From Pimelobacter sp. (GTDB lineage: Bacteria > Actinomycetota > Actinomycetes > Propionibacteriales > Nocardioidaceae): DNA of 43,936 nt. Below the pieces are notes generated by a model. It saw nothing but the letters and a program-made list of their open reading frames with translations. It had not been told where the DNA came from and made no database searches. The first letter of the stretch is position 1. Every line of letters starts with the position of its first letter. Location of the stretch: assembly GCA_002698575.1 (NCBI GenBank), contig NZZG01000121.1:1-43936 (forward strand), written 5' to 3'. This document shows, one piece after another, positions 33,138 through 42,755 of the stretch. The translations under genes and the position numbers were made by a program.

Positions 33138-34709
33138 ATGAGACGTCCCCTGGGCGCTGCCCTGACCACCCTTGCCCTGGCCGTCGGCCTCCTCGCCGGG
33201 ACGGGTGCCACCGATGCGTCCGCGGAGCGAGCCGCCTCGACACTGACGGTCACTCCGGACGTCTTCGTCGGCGGGCAGGCGCTGCGATTCGTCGGCCAGA
33301 TCGACGGCGCCCCCAACGCCAAGCTGCGCATCGAGACCCTGACCAACCGTCCCGGCGACGAGTGGAACCTGCGCGACGAGATCGTCGCGACCACCGACGG
33401 GCAGGGGCACTTCGACTTCGAGTACCCCGGTCCCAGCAACTTCGGCATCAAGTACCGCGTGCGCACCACCACCAACAGGACGAGCCCGGCCGCGCTCTTC
33501 GAGCCACGCCAGCAGGAGGTCGTGCTCTCGCTCGACGGTGGCCCCGAGCAGGCCCCCGGGTCGGTCGTGTCCGGGGCCGACTTCACCATCGACGTCGACA
33601 CCACCCCGACCGGACGCGGCAACCTCGGTCGCCCCGCACCTCCCTTCCCCGGCCGCGAGCTGGCGCTGCAGCAGCGGGTGCGGGTGAACCAGTGGAAGAC
33701 CGTCGCCTCGGCGCAGGCCTCGGAGACCGGCGCGGCGCAGTTCACGCTCACGGCCGGGGCCCCCGGGCTCGTGGCCTACCGGATCCGCCAGGACGACATC
33801 CTCACCGGCGCCAACGAGATCGGCTGGTTCCCCTCGTTCCCCCTCGAGGTCACGGTGGTCGCGCCGGGCGGGGCCCGCCCGGCGGCGGCCGTCGGCCCGA
33901 TCGCCCCGGCCGGCCGCCCTGCCGCGACGGGCGGCGCGTCGTACCGCTCCCCCGGCGCCACACCGCTGGCCAGCCAGCGCTACCAGTGGGGTCCGACCGA
34001 GTGGGACTTCGCCTGGCTCGGCGGCGAGTCGCTGACCAGCCCTCCCTACCGGGGCCGCACCCTCACGGGACGCTGGATCGACGCCTCCGACGGGTCGGGA
34101 CGCGCCGCGCACTACAACGGCGGCCTGGCCCTGAGCAGCAACATCAGCGAGTTCCCCGGCGACGGCGACCACGGCACCACCACGCTCACGCTCCAGGGCA
34201 ACCCCCTGACCTACGGCCGGTGGGAGTTCCGCCGACGCATCGACGTCTTCGAGAACGTCGGCCCCGACTACCGTGTCCTGATCGAGCTGGTCCCGGAGAA
34301 GGCCAAGGACGACCACTGCGGCGCCAACACGATCACGGTCGCCGACGTGACCTTCGACGCGACCAAGGCCAAGCTCGGCGTCTCCTCCCGGCGGGCCAAG
34401 AGGACCTGGAAGGGGTCGCGCAGCATCCCCCGCCTCGGCGACGGACCCCACAGCTTCGGCATCGAGGTCATGCGCGACCACATCACCTGGTTCCTCGACG
34501 GCGAGTCGCTGGCCACGGTCAAGAGCAAGAAGGCAGCTCCCGGCGTCGCGCTGACCCCGCGGCTCAGCCTGGTCGGCCGGGGTCAGCAGGAGATGCGCCG
34601 CACGCGCGTCCTCTACGACTGGCAGCGCGCCTGGCGGCTGAACAAGCAGGCCAAGAAGTCCCAGCCCGGCGCCAAGCTCAAGGCCAAGAAGCTCAAGGGC
34701 GCCTGCTGA
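33138..34709 (+). CDS. Secreted protein with degenerate GH16-like domain, paralogue 2
   Basis: The 523-residue exported paralogue of the preceding gene has the same architecture: signal peptide (MRRPLGAALTTLALAV to ATDASA), two beta-rich segments, a Pro/Ala/Gly-rich linker, and a GH16-like domain with GRWEFRRRIDVFEN and HSFGIEVMRDHITWFLDG. The catalytic-motif position reads TITVAD (Thr398, Thr400, Asp403), more degenerate than copy 1. The tail is Lys-rich and ends KKLKGAC. The overall conservation despite the lost active site means the fold is under selection for something other than standard GH16 hydrolysis. It has its own promoter region; GGAGAG lies before the ATG. Confidence 0.82.
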   Translation: MRRPLGAALTTLALAVGLLAGTGATDASAERAASTLTVTPDVFVGGQALRFVGQIDGAPNAKLRIETLTNRPGDEWNLRDEIVATTDGQGHFDFEYPGPSNFGIKYRVRTTTNRTSPAALFEPRQQEVVLSLDGGPEQAPGSVVSGADFTIDVDTTPTGRGNLGRPAPPFPGRELALQQRVRVNQWKTVASAQASETGAAQFTLTAGAPGLVAYRIRQDDILTGANEIGWFPSFPLEVTVVAPGGARPAAAVGPIAPAGRPAATGGASYRSPGATPLASQRYQWGPTEWDFAWLGGESLTSPPYRGRTLTGRWIDASDGSGRAAHYNGGLALSSNISEFPGDGDHGTTTLTLQGNPLTYGRWEFRRRIDVFENVGPDYRVLIELVPEKAKDDHCGANTITVADVTFDATKAKLGVSSRRAKRTWKGSRSIPRLGDGPHSFGIEVMRDHITWFLDGESLATVKSKKAAPGVALTPRLSLVGRGQQEMRRTRVLYDWQRAWRLNKQAKKSQPGAKLKAKKLKGAC

Positions 34710-34770
34710 CGCGCGGCCCCCACCCGGGAGGATCGTGCCGCAGGACCCCCCGGTGAGGCAGGGTGGACCC

Positions 34771-35949
34771 ATGTCCGACCCTCGACCCGCACCGACCCCG
34801 CCCACCGGCAGCCTGCCACCACGGGAGAGGGTCGTGGGTGCGGGCATCTCGTGGGTGTCGTGCTGGACGTTGCGCTGGCTGGTCATCGCCGCCGGCTTCG
34901 TCGTCGTCGCCTGGCTGGTCTCCCAGGTCTGGACGATCCTGCTCCCGATCGTGCTTGCCCTGATCCTGACCACGGTGCTGCAGCCGGCCGCGCGGCTGCT
35001 GGAGCAGCGCCTCGGCTTCGGTCCCGCACTGGCCGCGGGTGCCGCCGTGGTGGGTGCCCTCGGCGTCGTGGCCCTCACGGTGCTCTTCATCGTCCCGTCG
35101 GTGGGCTCGCAGGTCGGCGACATCGCGGACAGCGCCTCCGACGGGCTGAGCGAGCTGCAGCAGCGCTTCGCCGACAGCGACCTCGTCACCCAGGCCCAGG
35201 TGGACTCGGTGGTCAGCGCCGCGCAGGACCGGCTGCAATCCAGCGCCAGCACGATCGCCAACGGGGTCCTCGTCGGTGTCAGCGCCGTGACCTCGGCGCT
35301 GGTGACGACGGTGCTGACGCTGGTGCTCGCCTTCTTCTTCCTCAAGGACGGGCGTCGTTTCCTCCCCTGGGTCGCTGCCACGGCCGGTCCGACAGCCGGA
35401 CACCACCTGACCGAGGTCGCCTCGCGCGCCTGGGTCACCCTGGGTGGGTTCGTGCGGACCCAAGCGCTGGTCGGGCTCATCGACGCCGTGCTGATCGGAC
35501 TCGGTCTGGTGGTGCTGGGGATCCCCCTGGCCCTTCCCTTGGCCGTGCTCACCTTCGTGGCCGCCTTCGCGCCGATCGTCGGGGCGATCGCCGTCGGCGC
35601 GATCGCCGTGCTCGTCGCCCTGGTCTCCGACGGGTACGTCGCGGCGCTGATCGTGCTGGCGATCGTGCTGGTCGTCCAGCAGCTGGAGGGCAACGTCCTC
35701 CTGCCGTGGCTCCAGGGCAGGACCCTCAACCTGCACGCCGGAGTCGTGCTGCTCACCGTGGTGCTGGGCTCCACCCTCTTCGGCGTCGCCGGGGCGTTCC
35801 TGTCGGTGCCCGCCGTCGCCGTCGCTGCGGTCGTGCTGCGCTACCTCAACGAGGTCGTCACCGAGCGCACCGGACCCACCGAGCCGGCTGCCGCACACAC
35901 GGCCGCGCAGCCCGACCCACCGCCGGAGGACCCGCAGGTCACGCCTTGA
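34771..35949 (+). CDS. AI-2E family (PF01594) membrane protein
   Basis: A ~392-residue integral membrane protein of the AI-2E/YhhQ-PerM type with about seven to eight hydrophobic segments. Recognisable parts are the N-terminal pair of helices (LRWLVIAAGFVVVAWLV, ILLPIVLALILTTVL), the extracytoplasmic helical region SVGSQVGDIADSASDGLSELQQRF, the FFFLKDGRRFLPWV motif, the QALVGLIDAVLIGLGLVVLGIP segment and the family signature LEGNVLLPWLQGRTLNLHAGVVLL. Transport substrates vary; the AI-2 name does not prove quorum-sensing transport. The ATG at 34771 has GGGTGG four bases upstream; the in-frame GTG at 34735 is an alternative. Its 3' end overlaps the uspA gene by 11 bp. Confidence 0.87.
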   Translation: MSDPRPAPTPPTGSLPPRERVVGAGISWVSCWTLRWLVIAAGFVVVAWLVSQVWTILLPIVLALILTTVLQPAARLLEQRLGFGPALAAGAAVVGALGVVALTVLFIVPSVGSQVGDIADSASDGLSELQQRFADSDLVTQAQVDSVVSAAQDRLQSSASTIANGVLVGVSAVTSALVTTVLTLVLAFFFLKDGRRFLPWVAATAGPTAGHHLTEVASRAWVTLGGFVRTQALVGLIDAVLIGLGLVVLGIPLALPLAVLTFVAAFAPIVGAIAVGAIAVLVALVSDGYVAALIVLAIVLVVQQLEGNVLLPWLQGRTLNLHAGVVLLTVVLGSTLFGVAGAFLSVPAVAVAAVVLRYLNEVVTERTGPTEPAAAHTAAQPDPPPEDPQVTP

Positions 35950-36316
35950 CGGCCAGCACCGGGCAGTGGGCGTCGAGCAGGACCCGCTGGGCGTTGGAGC
36001 CGAGGATGAGCTTGCCCACGGGCGTACGGCGTCGTAGCCCGATCACGATGAGCACCGCGTCGTTGGCCTCGGCCACGCTCACGAGGTCCTCGGCCGCCTC
36101 GAAGCCGCGGGTGAGCTGGCGCACCTCATAGGCGATCCCCGAGGAGTCCAGGGTGGCGCGCGCCTCGCCGAGGTCGGGCTCGCCCTCACCGGTCCGGGCA
36201 CGGTGGGAGTTGACGACGATCAGGTCCGCCTCCCGCAGGCGGGCCTCCTCGATCGCTCGGGCGAGCGCGGCTTCACCCTCCGGCTTCGGCACGTACCCGA
36301 CGACGACACTCGACAT
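35939..36316 (-). CDS. Universal stress protein (UspA family)
   Basis: A 125-residue single-domain Usp protein: SSVVVGYVPKPEGEAAL at the first strand, a helix-rich middle and the nucleotide-binding loop GLRRRTPVGKLILGSNAQRVLLDAHCPVLAVKA, which fits G-x2-G-x9-G(S/T) loosely and suggests ATP binding. The ATG at 36316 has no Shine-Dalgarno but TAGCGT lies exactly seven bases upstream, so a leaderless mRNA is likely. It converges with, and overlaps by 11 bp, the AI-2E-family gene. Confidence 0.9.
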   Translation of the reverse strand: MSSVVVGYVPKPEGEAALARAIEEARLREADLIVVNSHRARTGEGEPDLGEARATLDSSGIAYEVRQLTRGFEAAEDLVSVAEANDAVLIVIGLRRRTPVGKLILGSNAQRVLLDAHCPVLAVKA

Positions 36317-36323
36317 GTCCGGC

Positions 36324-36329
36324 ACGCTA
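36324..36329 (-). promoter_or_regulatory. Putative -10 box of a leaderless uspA promoter
   Basis: TAGCGT on the minus strand ends seven bases before the ATG at 36316. No Shine-Dalgarno is present. Confidence 0.5.
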
Positions 36330-36402
36330 CCCGGCATCGGGGCCGCGAGCACCCTGTGGAGAGCCGAGGCGACTGTGTCGTCCGCTGCGGCACCCTGGGA
36401 GG

Positions 36403-36867
36403 GTGTCGATCTCGTCGCCCGCTTCCCGGGCCCCGGACGCGGACGGTCTCGTCGCTGCGGTGTCACCACCCGCGGCGGAGCGGGACCTGCGACGAGCCGT
36501 GCTGGAGCACGCCGTGGCCGAGCGACGCCGGGTGTTCCCGCCCGTCGTGCACGTGGGGATGCCGGGAGCCGAGGAAGCCTGCTTCGCACCGGACGGTCAC
36601 GACCTCGACCAGGCCTTGCGCACCGACGTCGTCGAGGCTCTCGCCCGGCGGGCACGGCGACCCGGCGACCCGCTGCTCGTGTGGCTCACCAGGCGAGGGG
36701 ACCTGGGCGAGCAGGACGCGGACCTCCGGTGGGCCCGCGCAGCACGCAGCGCGGCGGACGAGCTCGAGTGCGAGCTGCCGATGGTGGTGGTGACCCGCAG
36801 AGGCTGGCGCGACCCCCTCAGCGGCGCCTCCCGCACCTGGCGGCGGCTGCGTCCGACCCGGCGCTGA
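36403..36867 (+). CDS. Hypothetical protein, Arg-rich
   Basis: A 154-residue protein of no family I can name. It is probably soluble, with RDLRRAVLEHAVAERRRVFPPVVHVGMP, a middle region ALRTDVVEALARRARRPGDPLLVWLTRRGDLGEQDADLRWARAARSAADELE and a basic tail (VVVTRRGWRDPLSGASRTWRRLR). The GTG start has GGGAGG directly adjacent, too close to serve well, so the true start could be a few codons later. The other strand also has an open frame, but its product is low in complexity. It converges on the GCS2-type gene with an 11-bp gap. Confidence 0.6.
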   Translation: MSISSPASRAPDADGLVAAVSPPAAERDLRRAVLEHAVAERRRVFPPVVHVGMPGAEEACFAPDGHDLDQALRTDVVEALARRARRPGDPLLVWLTRRGDLGEQDADLRWARAARSAADELECELPMVVVTRRGWRDPLSGASRTWRRLRPTRR

Positions 36868-36878
36868 GCCGGGCGCGG

Positions 36879-38348
36879 TCACCAGGTGTGGACCGGCTCG
36901 TTGGTGTGCATCCGGGAGCGGTAGTCACGCAGGGTGGCGCGCAGGGCGTCGAACCTGTCGACGTCGCCGCGATCCGCCATCGCCTGCACGAACCACTCGG
37001 AGCCGTTGGTGCCGAGCAGGCAGCGCTGCTCGACGATGCCGAGCAGCCGGTCGGCCGTCGACGCCTCGACGCCCCAGGACGCGAGGCCCTCGTGCGCCAG
37101 CGGGAGGAGCCGCCGCAGCACCAGCTCGGTGGCCCGCACCTGACCGACCCCGGGCCAGTAGACGAGGGCATCGATGCCGTGCTGCGCCGCGGCGTGGAAG
37201 TTCTCCTCGGCGGCGCTGAACGACATCTGGGACCACAGCGGGCGCTCGCTCTCGGCCAGGGCGCGCACCAGGCCGAAGTAGAAGGCAGCGTTGGCCATGG
37301 TGTCGGCCACCGTGGGCCCGGCGGCCAGGACCCGGTTCTCCACCCGGAGGTGCGGCACACCGTCCGCCACGTCGTAGACCGGTCGGTTCCAGCGGTAGAT
37401 CGTCCCGTTGTGCAGGCGCAGCTCCGACAACGAGGGGGTCCCGCCGGCCTCGAGGACCGCCAGCGGGTCCTCCTCGTCGGTGATGGGCAACAAGGCCGAG
37501 AAGTAGCGGACGTTCTCCTCGAACAGGTCGAACACCGAGGTCACCCACCGCTCGCCGAACCACACCCGGGGTCGTACGCCCTGCGCCTTGAGCTCCTCGC
37601 TGCGGGTGTCGGTGGCCTGCTCGAACAACGGGATCCGGGTCTCACGCCACAGCTGCTGGCCCAGGAGGTACGGCGAGTTCGCCCCGACGGCGAGCTGGAT
37701 CGCGGAGATCGCCTGGGAGGCGTTCCAGTAGGCCGCGAACATGTCCGGGGATGTCTGCACGTGCAGCTGGGTGCTGGTGCAGGCGGCCTCGGGCAGGATC
37801 GAGTCGGAGGTCGTCTCGAGACGCTCGCCGCTGGTGGCGCCCCCGATGGAGATCACCAGGTCCTCCCCCCGCGCGTGCAGGATCTGCTCGCTCAGCAGCC
37901 GGTAGCGGGGGTTGCCGCTGATGCTGTGCAGCCCCATGTGGCCCTCGACCAGCGTGGGCAGGACGCCGATCATCACCAGGTGGGCGCCCACCTGGGCGGA
38001 CTTCGCCTCGGCGTCGTTGAGGCTGCGTCGCAGGTTGTCCTCGAAGGTCTCCAGCCCTCGCTCGCGCAGCTTCGCGGGCGGGACGTTGATCTCGATGTTG
38101 AACTGGCCGAGCTCGGTCTGGAAGTCCGGGTCGGCGATCGCCGCCAGTGCCTCGGCGTTCTTCAGCGCCGGGTCACCGTTGTCGTCGACGAGGTTGAGCT
38201 CGACCTCCAGGCCGGTCATCGGGTCGTCGGTGTCGAACGCGGCCTCGCGCAGCATCCGAGCGAACACGTCGAGGCAGCGCCTGACCTTCTCGCGGTGACG
38301 CGTCCGGTCTGACGAGGTGAATTCCTGCAGGTCGACCTCTTCGCCCAT
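36879..38348 (-). CDS. Glutamate-cysteine-ligase family protein (GCS2)
   Basis: A 489-residue ATP-dependent carboxylate-amine ligase of the GCS2 family. The glutamate-cysteine-ligase core has MTGLEVELNLVDDNGDPALKN (metal-binding acidic residues), QFNIEINVPP, the MGLHSISGNPRY segment, TSTQLHVQTSPDMFAAYWN (His-containing), and LRVENRVLAAGPTVADTMAN (conserved Glu-Asn-Arg). In actinobacteria that make mycothiol the role of such proteins is often undetermined; gamma-glutamylcysteine formation or another gamma-glutamyl ligation is possible. The ATG at 38348 was chosen; TAGGGT lies seven bases upstream and no Shine-Dalgarno is separable from it. The gene lies just downstream of the DUF4192 gene. Confidence 0.87.
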   Translation of the reverse strand: MGEEVDLQEFTSSDRTRHREKVRRCLDVFARMLREAAFDTDDPMTGLEVELNLVDDNGDPALKNAEALAAIADPDFQTELGQFNIEINVPPAKLRERGLETFEDNLRRSLNDAEAKSAQVGAHLVMIGVLPTLVEGHMGLHSISGNPRYRLLSEQILHARGEDLVISIGGATSGERLETTSDSILPEAACTSTQLHVQTSPDMFAAYWNASQAISAIQLAVGANSPYLLGQQLWRETRIPLFEQATDTRSEELKAQGVRPRVWFGERWVTSVFDLFEENVRYFSALLPITDEEDPLAVLEAGGTPSLSELRLHNGTIYRWNRPVYDVADGVPHLRVENRVLAAGPTVADTMANAAFYFGLVRALAESERPLWSQMSFSAAEENFHAAAQHGIDALVYWPGVGQVRATELVLRRLLPLAHEGLASWGVEASTADRLLGIVEQRCLLGTNGSEWFVQAMADRGDVDRFDALRATLRDYRSRMHTNEPVHTW

Positions 38349-38355
38349 GACCGTC

Positions 38356-38361
38356 ACCCTA
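38356..38361 (-). promoter_or_regulatory. Putative -10 box of a leaderless promoter (GCS2 gene)
   Basis: TAGGGT on the minus strand, seven bases before the ATG at 38348. It lies in the short gap after the DUF4192 stop. AGGGTGAC could also act as a weak ribosome site, so the case is less clean than for uspA. Confidence 0.4.
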
Positions 38362-38367
38362 ATCGCG

Positions 38368-39369
38368 TCACCCGGCTCGGGACGGCTGGTCCAGCGATGC
38401 CTTCCAGTCGATGCTCTCGCACCACGTCGAGGGCGGGTGCGCCGCCTCGAGGAGCTCGGCGACGATCCGGGCGAGCCCGTAGCCGGGATCGGCCTCCTCG
38501 CACAGGTCGACCCCGCACCAGGCGAGCGCACCGTTGCCGTGCAGCCACGCCGACCACGCCAGCAGGGCGGCCGGTGCGGCGACGAGCCGTTCGGGACAGG
38601 TGGAGACCGCACGGGTCCACAGCGCCACCGCCGCGCGCGAGGTCTCGCGGGAGACGGTGCTCCAGGCTGCGTCGCGCAGACCCAGGTGCGTCAGGTCGAC
38701 CAGGACCCGGGCCAGCGTGGGGTCGTCCGGGATCACTCCTCGCTCGAGGTGCTCGGTGAGCACCGACTCCAGCCACAGCCCCTCGGCGAGCAGCTCGCCG
38801 GCCGGCAGGTCCTGGGGCGCGGCGGAGTCACGGGCGAGCGCCTCGGTCCGCCGCACGGCATCTGCGTCCGGCGCCAGGGTCGCTGCGAGCGCGTCCCGGG
38901 AGCCGTGGGTCACCCGCCCGTCGACGACGGCCCGCACCAGGAACGGGTGCGCCGAGATGTCGTACGGGACCCCGGTGCGTCGGGCCAGCTGGTCGGGGCC
39001 CCTCAACGGGTACCACCGCTCCTCGGCGACGCGCAGCGCCTCGATCACGCCGATGCCGCACCGTGCGAAGCCCTGGCGCAGTCCGTGCCAGACCCGACGG
39101 CTCAGCGCCGGGTCGGAGCCGTAGACCAGGAGGACGACCTGGTGCACGTCATGGTGCACGGCCGGCGCCACCAGGGCGTCGACGAGGTGGGCGACCCCTC
39201 CGGCGTCGTCGGGCAGATCCACGCGCGCGTGGAAGGGCACGGCGGCGCCGAACGTCAGCATCACGACCGACTCGGTCGGGAAGAATCCGAGCACCACCGG
39301 GGCGAGGGCCAGCAGGTCCTCCGGTGATCGGGCGGTCAGGGTCAGCGGTGACGGGTCGGTGGAGGTCAT
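38368..39369 (-). CDS. DUF4192 domain protein
   Basis: A 333-residue soluble protein with the DUF4192 signature at its N-terminus: LTARSPEDLLALAPVVLGFFPTESVVMLTFG, then HARVDLPDDAG and LLVYGSDP. The C-terminal part has RAVALWTRAVSTCPERL, AALLAWSAWLHGNGALAWCGVD and YGLARIVAELLEAAHPPSTW. The family is widespread in actinobacteria and its function is unknown. The ATG at 39369 was chosen over an upstream reading that runs into dinB. GAGCCT lies six bases before it, another possible leaderless start. It is divergent from dinB. Confidence 0.85.
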   Translation of the reverse strand: MTSTDPSPLTLTARSPEDLLALAPVVLGFFPTESVVMLTFGAAVPFHARVDLPDDAGGVAHLVDALVAPAVHHDVHQVVLLVYGSDPALSRRVWHGLRQGFARCGIGVIEALRVAEERWYPLRGPDQLARRTGVPYDISAHPFLVRAVVDGRVTHGSRDALAATLAPDADAVRRTEALARDSAAPQDLPAGELLAEGLWLESVLTEHLERGVIPDDPTLARVLVDLTHLGLRDAAWSTVSRETSRAAVALWTRAVSTCPERLVAAPAALLAWSAWLHGNGALAWCGVDLCEEADPGYGLARIVAELLEAAHPPSTWCESIDWKASLDQPSRAG

Positions 39370-39486
39370 GGGGAGAGGCTCGTCGCACGCCACGGCCTCC
39401 GTCCTCCCTGGGGCGCCGGCCTGTGGAGAGCCGACGCCGCGGCGCGCTTGTGGACGACTCGTGGGCGCAGCCGGCCACGCCGGGGA

Positions 39487-39492
39487 TAGGTT
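39487..39492 (+). promoter_or_regulatory. Putative -10 box of a leaderless dinB promoter
   Basis: TAGGTT ends six bases before the GTG start of dinB; no purine-rich ribosome site precedes the GTG. No LexA-type box was seen near it. Confidence 0.5.
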
Positions 39493-39498
39493 GCCGGG

Positions 39499-40878
<1,380 letters not shown>

Positions 40879-40889
40879 CGTCGACCGAC

Positions 40890-41891
40890 GTGGAGATCAC
40901 CGAGCTGGACGTCGCCGACGACATGTCCCTGCGCGCCGTCTACGACCTCGAGCGCCGCGCCTGCCTGCTGGGACGCGAGGACCAGCCTCACTGGTCCTGG
41001 CAGGAGATGTCCGGAGCGGTGCGCCGGCCGGACCCGGGTGAGCGCCAGTACTTCGCCGTGGGCCGCGACGCCGGCCGGGTCGTGGGCTTCGGCGCGGCGT
41101 ACCTGGGCGTGCACGACAACCTCGACAAGGCGTGGCTCGACGTGAAGGTCGACCCGCCGGACCAGCACCGTGGCCACGGTCGCGCCCTGCTCGAGCACGT
41201 CGCCTCCGTGGCTCGCGACGCCGGACGCAGCGTCCTGATGACCGAGGCACTCCTGCCGCTCGACAGGCTGGCCGACCACCGCACCAGGATCTTCGCCGAG
41301 GCTGCCGGGTTCACGTTGTCCAACGTGGAGATCGTCCGGCTGCTCGACCTCCCCGTCGCCCGGGCACGGCTCGACGCGTGGTCGCGGCAGGCCGCGGTCA
41401 AGAGCAGCGACTACCGGATCGAGACCTTCGTCAACCAGATCCCCGACAACCTCGTGCCCTCGCTGGTCGTGCTCATCGGGCAGCTGCAGGTCGATGCGCC
41501 CACCGGCGACGTCGACTGGGAGGAGGAGCAGATCAGTCCCGAGCGGTTCACCGAGGCCCGCGCCTCCCTCGTCGCCGCCGGACGCACCATGTACGAGACC
41601 GTCGCCATCGCACCCGACGGCACCGTGGCCGCGCAGTCCACCATCTCGGTGCCGCCGCCGGGTCGGCTCGACGCCTCGCAGTGGGGCACCTTCGTGCACC
41701 GTGAGCACCGCGGTCGCAACCTCGGCCTCGCCGTGAAGGCGGCCAACCTGCGCGCCGTGCAGGCCGCCCACCCCGAGATGCGTCGGGTGAAGACCCAGAA
41801 CGCCGAGACCAACGACTGGATGGTCGCGATCAACGTCCAGATGGGCTTCGAGGCCGTCGAGGCCTCGGCGGAGTTCGTGCGCCGCGGCTGA
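40890..41891 (+). CDS. Double GNAT-domain acetyltransferase
   Basis: A 333-residue protein with two GNAT folds in tandem. The first (~residues 1-165) has ITELDVADDMSLRAVYDLERRA and the acetyl-CoA loop VDPPDQHRGHGRALLEHVASVARD. The second (~170-330) has FVHREHRGRNLGLAVKAANLRAV and NAETNDWMVAINVQMGFEAVE. This arrangement matches MshD-like and antibiotic-acetyltransferase-like double GNATs, but the substrate is unknown and no mycothiol gene is next to it. The GTG at 40890 follows TAGCGT (40876-40881, overlapping the dinB stop) by eight bases, so a leaderless start is possible. It is cotranscribed with or just downstream of dinB. Confidence 0.85.
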   Translation: MEITELDVADDMSLRAVYDLERRACLLGREDQPHWSWQEMSGAVRRPDPGERQYFAVGRDAGRVVGFGAAYLGVHDNLDKAWLDVKVDPPDQHRGHGRALLEHVASVARDAGRSVLMTEALLPLDRLADHRTRIFAEAAGFTLSNVEIVRLLDLPVARARLDAWSRQAAVKSSDYRIETFVNQIPDNLVPSLVVLIGQLQVDAPTGDVDWEEEQISPERFTEARASLVAAGRTMYETVAIAPDGTVAAQSTISVPPPGRLDASQWGTFVHREHRGRNLGLAVKAANLRAVQAAHPEMRRVKTQNAETNDWMVAINVQMGFEAVEASAEFVRRG

Positions 41892-42755
41892 TCAGCCGAG
41901 CGCGAACCGCACGGGCTGACCCGGTCCCAGCTGGGCGCAGGACGTGAGGTCCTCGCCGAGCACGACCGCGATCACCGGATAGCCGCCCGTCGTCGGGTGA
42001 TCGGCCAGGAAGACGACGGGTTGGCCGTCCGGAGGCACCTGGACGGCGCCGAGCACCATCGGCTCGCTGGGCAGCTCTCCGGCTCGCGACCGCTCGAGTC
42101 GCCTGCCCTGCAGACGCAGTCCCACACGGTTGGAGCGGGGCGAGACGACGTACTCCTGCGCGCACAGGTCGTGCAGCACCTCGGCGCCGAACCAGTCGAG
42201 GCGCGGACCGGGGAGCACCCGGAGCGGACCGTGCCGCCGGAGAGGGGCGACGTCGACACCCGGTGGCGCACCGGTCACCGGACCGACGGGCAGGACGCTG
42301 CCCCGCAGCACCTGTGGGGGTCCGACCCAGGCGAGGGTGTCGGTCGAGCGGGACCCGAGCACCGGCTCGACGGCGAGCCCTCCGCCGACGGCCAGGTAGC
42401 TGCGGACCCCACGGGTCGCCGGACCCAGTCGCAACCCGGCTCCCGAGGGCAGCCACGTGGCCGCGCCGTGGCCGCGTGCCGCACCGGACACCTCCACGGA
42501 GCAGCCGGCTCCCGTGACCGACACCCAGCGCCCCGCCCCCTCGTGGCGCAGGGTGAGGCCGCCACCGGACACCTCGAGCACGGCGCAGTCCTCCCGGTTG
42601 CCGACCAGCCGATTGGCCAGGGTCGCGGCGGCGGCGTCCAACCAGCCCCCACGCGGCACCCCCAGGTGCGCCAGCCCGGGTCGCCCTCGGTCCTGCACCG
42701 TCACCAGCGCACCTGCCTCCTCGACGTGCCAGGACGCCGGTGGACGCCCGCTCAC
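41892..42755 (-). CDS. pxpC: 5-oxoprolinase subunit C (biotin-dependent carboxyltransferase family, KipA-like)
   Basis: A 287-residue PxpC/KipA-family protein. The signature LVTVQDRGRPGLAHLGVPRGGWLD is near the start, followed by DAAAATLANRLVGNREDCAVLEV, the Gly-rich YLAVGGGLAVEPVLGSRSTDT and the C-terminal LADHPTTGGYPVIAVVLGEDL. With PxpB and PxpA it forms the ATP-dependent enzyme that opens 5-oxoproline to glutamate. The GTG start overlaps the pxpB stop by two bases (GTGA), so the pair is coupled. No PxpA (LamB/YcsF) gene is seen in this window. Confidence 0.9.
   Translation of the reverse strand: MSGRPPASWHVEEAGALVTVQDRGRPGLAHLGVPRGGWLDAAAATLANRLVGNREDCAVLEVSGGGLTLRHEGAGRWVSVTGAGCSVEVSGAARGHGAATWLPSGAGLRLGPATRGVRSYLAVGGGLAVEPVLGSRSTDTLAWVGPPQVLRGSVLPVGPVTGAPPGVDVAPLRRHGPLRVLPGPRLDWFGAEVLHDLCAQEYVVSPRSNRVGLRLQGRRLERSRAGELPSEPMVLGAVQVPPDGQPVVFLADHPTTGGYPVIAVVLGEDLTSCAQLGPGQPVRFALG

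Larger units (their letters stand above)
31409..34709 (+). repeat. Tandem gene duplication (two ~1.6-kb paralogues)
   Basis: The two genes at 31409-33013 and 33138-34709 align end to end with long identical blocks such as PTGRGNLGRPAPPFPGRELA and RRTRVLYDWQRAW. DNA similarity is high (for example 31874-31899 and 33600-33625). Each copy has its own upstream region and -10-like box. The linker before the GH16-like domain is the most diverged part. Confidence 0.9.

Noticed and set aside
36463..36882. Minus-strand frame opposite the hypothetical gene at 36403
   Set aside because: Pro/Gly/Ala-rich product with no start signal; the plus-strand frame has better composition, though certainty is moderate.
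39370..39498. SOS/LexA box in front of dinB
   Set aside because: No palindrome of the actinobacterial LexA type was found between DUF4192 and dinB.
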